From Chiridota heheva (lineage: Eukaryota; Echinodermata; Holothuroidea; Apodida; Chiridotidae), in assembly GCA_020152595.1 (NCBI GenBank), contig JAIGNY010004337.1, positions 1,014,501 to 1,078,500 of the forward strand: a stretch of DNA of 64,000 nucleotides, written 5' to 3'. The notes beneath the pieces were generated by a model that was given only the letters and a program-made list of their open reading frames with translations, was not told the DNA's origin and ran no database searches. Position 1 is the stretch's first letter. Every line of letters starts with the position of its first letter. The translations under genes and the position numbers were made by a program. Shown one piece after another: positions 60,300-64,000 of the stretch.

Positions 60300-61400
60300 G
60301 TGGAACAAATGAACAATGAGGGTGAGAAGTGAACAATGGTTACCATGACTACAAAATGACTTCATGAATCAAAAATATACTTGGGCAACCACAATTTTGC
60401 TAGGTTTACCTGTCATACAACTACACTTTCTAGAACAGTTTGTATTAAACATGTCCATGAAATTATCAGAGTAACCAAATTTTCTATCTGGGATATGCTG
60501 GGTATACAAGCTGCTTTTAAACTGTTCAACCCTGCCATGAATTAAAAATCTAAACCCAAATAAAAATTGCAAATCCCTAACAATAATCACTTTTTCAAGA
60601 CACTAAAGTCCCAACCTTGATAAAATAATGAATGAGCTCCTATGCTTACCCGGGTGCTTTACTAGTTTTGCTGTTTCACAGGGCGGCCTGACCTGCCCCT
60701 CCGTGCCCCGAACTTTCCCCTGGGGTCAGCCCTGCCCCTCATGAGAAAAAATATACATATATAATATATATATATATATATATATCTCCTTTTTTTTAAC
60801 TTAATAATTTTAATTAACCTCATAAATGAAATACATTACATGGATACAGATTACAGAATGATAGTATAGTACACAATTGTCCTCATAAATGAAATACATT
60901 ACATGGATACAGAATACAGAATGATAGTATAGTATGCAATTGTCCTGTTTGGCTCATGAATGGTCCTTATTAATCAGAATATTCATTCTGAGGTATGATT
61001 ATAGCTAAAATCCCAGAGCTTCTTCACCATGGGATTGAGCCCTAGACTCCATGCTGAAAAGATGCAGCGCTTTGTGCATGCATTAATGTGCCCCTCAACA
61101 AGTCTAGCACCCTGCCCCTTTTTAAATCAAGCTAGGGGTCTGCTTTACTACCCCCCCCCCCTCCCCTTCCCCTACTGCCAATATAGCATTTGAGTTTGCC
61201 ACCAATACAAGTTCTTAACAACAAATACTAAATAGCTTTATGTGAGCTGATTCTGATAATATGGCAGCTGCCAGCTTATTTGTAAAATAAATCTATTTTA
61301 AATTTATTTCTGCCAAATGATTCACCACAAATATGGTCATATATGCTTAAACCCACTTCCTCCAAACACACGCATCCTTTAGAATACTTCTTTAAAATGC
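60300..61400. other. No exon seen; dispersed repeat at 60830-61130
   Basis: A ~73-bp direct duplication (CCTCATAAATGAAATACATT, ACATGGATACAGA) at about 60820-60950 leads into the inverted partner of the 39.0-kb repeat. Searched for the N-terminal transporter exon; none found. Confidence 0.45.
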
Positions 61401-61751
61401 AGGCTTAAGTTTCACTTATCCAACCTCAGCCATCTTTCTTGTAATGATGACCTTTACAAAACTACAGTACATACAGGTTTCTCTTTTAGTTACAAACCAG
61501 CTGTGCTGGAAAATTTTCATAAGCAAAAAGGCAAAATTTTGAAATACTTTCTGTTTTTGTTTTAATATATTTGGTGTCAATTTGCTGCAAAATAAATCAG
61601 CTTTGCCCGAATAAGTGGAAGAGGGAACCAAAATTAAAATTCCTGAAAAGGGAAGGGGCAGATGGTCCATTGTCTAGCCCAGCCCCACCTCTGCCCTCGG
61701 CTTCTGGTTTCAATTGCCTACATATACTTTTCCTTGCCATCTGCTCAATTA

Positions 61752-62073
61752 TGCACTTGTCAGTTGTATGACTCACCCCTACTACCCCGGCAATGTCAGT
61801 CAAAGGTGAGTCGTTGAAATATGAAATAGTGACACACATGTGCATCATTGTATCAAATTGTCAGTCACCAGAGTAACTCTGGGGTGGGTCAATTTACTTC
61901 AGACCCATTGACTTTGAAGAGGCAATTCATTTGGGGTAAGTCATTTCACACAAAATGTCAGTCACCAAAGTGACTGTGGGGTGCGTCAATGTACATGTTT
62001 TGTCCACCCACTTTGGTGCAATGACTCACCTTGTCCGGGGGTGTAGGAATGAGTCACACAATTGACAAGTGCA
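61752..62073. mobile_element. Inverted-repeat element with TTA target duplication (PIF/Harbinger-like MITE)
   Basis: 322 bp. Left end TGCACTTGTCAGTTGTATGA, right end inverted TGCACTTGTCAATTGTGTGA, inverted repeats of ~39 bp with few mismatches. Flanked by TTA at 61749-61751 and 62074-62076. No ORF. Confidence 0.85.
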
Positions 62074-62303
62074 TTACAAATATCCCTGCTTTCGTTTTGT
62101 TCCCATTTTCAACTTATTTGTACCTGTCCAAAGACCGTCAACAAATCAAAGTGTCCGGTGCTACATTTTGGATATGGAAACCCAAACTACACATACTACA
62201 CAGAAAATATTCAAATTAGCCAAAGCAAAGATTTAGCAGTTTATATCAGTACCACCATGAAGTTTAGCAAGCAATGTGCAGAAACTACCAAAAAAGCAAA
62301 TAA

Positions 62304-62520
62304 CATGATAATAGGAACATTTATATAGCGCTGAATCCACACTGTGGAGTATGCTTAAAGCGCTTATACAATCAAAATGATAGGTTAATGTAAATAAACG
62401 ATTAAATTAAATTATAATAAAAATCAATAATACTTCTTAAACAAATATGTTTTAAGCTGAGATTTAAACGTATTCAAAAATTTAATAAAAATAAACATTA
62501 CATTTTATTTGATTTAAGAT
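62304..62520 (+). mobile_element. TTTATATAGCGC element nested in the LINE
   Basis: Second copy of the 30.25-kb element (GGAACATTTATATAGCGC, GGTTAATGTAAATAAACGAT, GAGATTTAAACGTATTC). It separates NNMIIG from RMIKKNFNNF of the LINE. GATAATAGG on the left and GATAATTAG on the right look like a slightly diverged target duplication. Confidence 0.75.
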
Positions 62521-62936
62521 AATTAGAATGATCAAGAAAAACTTTAATAATTTTTAGAAAAAAGTTATAATGCAGCTATATAAAGCATTGGTAAGACACC
62601 ACATTGACTACTGTGTTCCAGTATGGAGACCTTACCCTAAAAAGGATATAAAACTAATAGAAGGGGTACAAAGACGAATGACCAAGCCAATTCCAGGGAT
62701 AAAGAAAAAAGCATATAACAATAGATTAAAGGCACTTATGACAATGGTGAAAAGACATTTACGGCAAGACTTAATTACATTATATAACATTATACAAGGG
62801 AAAATAAATATAGATATCACAGGAATTATAGACTTTGATAGAAAATTCAAATACCAGAGGCAATAGTATGAAAATTAGACCTGGTGATGTTAGATTGGAT
62901 GTGAGAAAATACTCATACTTTTGTAGAATTTGGAAA

Positions 62937-63270
62937 ACTTGGAACGCACTGCCACAAGCAGTTGTGAATGCACCTAAAACTTGGAACGCACTGCCACAAG
63001 CAGTTGTGAATGCACCTAAAACTTGGAACGCACTGCCACAAGCAGTTGTGAATGCACCTAAAACTTGGAACGCACTGCAACAAGCAGTTGTGAATGCACC
63101 TAAAACTTGGAACGCACTGCCACAAGCAGTTGTGGATGCACCTAAAACTTGGAACGCACTGCCACAAGCAGTTGTGAATGCACCTAAACTTGGAACGCAC
63201 TGCCACAAGCAGTTGTGAATGCACCTAAAACTTAGAACGCACTGCCACAAGCAGTTGTGAATGCACCTAC
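62937..63270. repeat. 42-bp codon-preserving minisatellite, 8 copies
   Basis: Unit ACTTGGAACGCACTGCCACA, AGCAGTTGTGAATGCACCTA, AA, encoding TWNALPQAVVNAPK. It amplifies the conserved W..LP..VV.AP block at the end of the LINE ORF. Confidence 0.95.
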
Positions 63271-63340
63271 ACTCAATCTATTTAAGTCAGGATTAATGAA
63301 GGACTGGATCTTGAAGGGTTTTTAAACCTCCTATCCTTAT

Positions 63341-63850
63341 GTTTGTTTGTTTAAAAAGGGCTTAACGGCACCACGACAACGAAGGTCAAATTGTGCCTGG
63401 GAGGTCAGATCGTTCTAGAGGTAGGAAGGAAAGGAAACAGGGGGAGAATGAGAGAAATTCAAGAACAAAAGGTCAGAAAGCTGTGATTGAGAGGGGAGGT
63501 GCATGGTGGAAACACAAACAAAGTAGAGAGGAGGTGGAAGAGGAGAATTAAATATGGTTGTAGTGAGAGGCATGATGAAGGAAGAAGATAATTTAATCTG
63601 GAAGATTTTTCTGAAAGAACTCAGTAATTGATTTGTGGGGAGCAAGGGAAGCTCTGGGAAAGTTGTACAGGGGGCAAGCAAGGATAACGTGATGGATTGT
63701 GAGGGTGCAATGGCAATTGTTGCAGAGGGGTTGGGGGGAGCCAATAAGGAGGTGGGAGTGAGTGAGGTGGGTGTGACCAATTCTAAGACGGGTAACATAA
63801 ACCTTAGGCCATCCTCGCTGAGGGTGGCCACACAGGTAAACAGGTAAACC
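63341..63850 (-). mobile_element. I-group LINE 3' end, ~510 bp
   Basis: In coding order: GLPVYLCGHPQ, VTRLRIGHTHLTHSHLL, PLCNNCHCTL (Cys/His block after the RNase H domain), CPLYNFPRASLAPHK, then the shared tail with GGGCTTAACGGCACCACGAC on the plus strand. 5' truncated. Confidence 0.82.
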
Positions 63851-64000
63851 TTTAAGTTTCACTCACACAGCGCTCAATGTGATCTCAGCTTTCTCAGTTC
63901 ATACTTCTATAGTACTAATCACATAACCATTTACATGTACAGTACAGTACAGTGTGTGGTGCTGTACTGTGCATACAAGTGTAAAGCAAATACTGTAGTA

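Larger units (their letters stand above)
62077..63330 (+). mobile_element. CR1-like LINE 3' part, interrupted and carrying an internal minisatellite
   Basis: ORF2 C-terminal pieces: CPVLHFGYGNPNYTY, KDLAVYISTTMKFSKQC, KKANNMIIG, [insertion], MIKKNFNNF, MQLYKALVRHHIDYC, VQRRMTKPIPG, RQDLITLYNIIQGK, then TWNALPQAVVNAP repeated eight times before TLNLFKSGLMKDWI and a stop. 5' truncated; stops at NNF and after YQRQ. Confidence 0.82.

Overview
This window is animal genomic DNA. It holds three conserved, intron-split metazoan genes in AT-rich sequence crowded with non-LTR retrotransposon fragments, small inverted-repeat elements, tRNA-derived SINEs and more than twenty tandem arrays. The gene content (Smoothened, FBXW2, a GLUT8-like sugar transporter) and the repeat style fit a marine invertebrate deuterostome such as an echinoderm or hemichordate. 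That assignment is an inference, because no gene here fixes the species.

Layout. (1) About 3.4-5.5 kb, minus strand: the first two coding exons of Smoothened (cysteine-rich domain, linker, start of TM1); the rest lies off the left edge. (2) 5.5-16.5 kb: intergenic DNA with a long TA microsatellite, a tRNA-type SINE and a decayed CR1-like LINE. (3) 16.55-30.65 kb, plus strand: a complete eight-exon FBXW2 (F-box/WD40 subunit of an SCF ubiquitin ligase). Its introns hold a 41-bp satellite, several small inverted-repeat elements, a broken THAP-domain exon, a second LINE, and two decayed tandem copies of the exon 7 splice junction. (4) 30.65-46.2 kb: intergenic DNA with 3' tails of an I-group LINE, a broken hAT (ZMYM1-like) transposase and many minisatellites. 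(5) 46.2-60.3 kb, minus strand: the C-terminal two thirds of a class III-like SLC2A sugar transporter, running off the right side at its 5' end. (6) 60.3-64 kb: LINE remnants with nested insertions.

Most notable: the transporter has two 100-nt exons that encode alternative versions of the same TM4/TM5 segment. They share length and phase, and 100 is not divisible by three, so this is a strong candidate for mutually exclusive splicing. A broken third partial copy lies nearby. Next to them, about ten tandem 85-bp repeats each carry a copy of the 3' splice site and first exon bases of a later transporter exon. FBXW2 shows a smaller case of the same process at exon 7. Three exons (two in FBXW2, one in the transporter) each depart from a fully open frame by one base. 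Since every other splice phase fits, I read these as probable sequence indels rather than proof of dead genes.

The three genes are functionally unrelated (Hedgehog signalling, ubiquitin ligation, sugar transport). I see no operon-like or shared regulatory logic, and no sign of a prokaryotic system.
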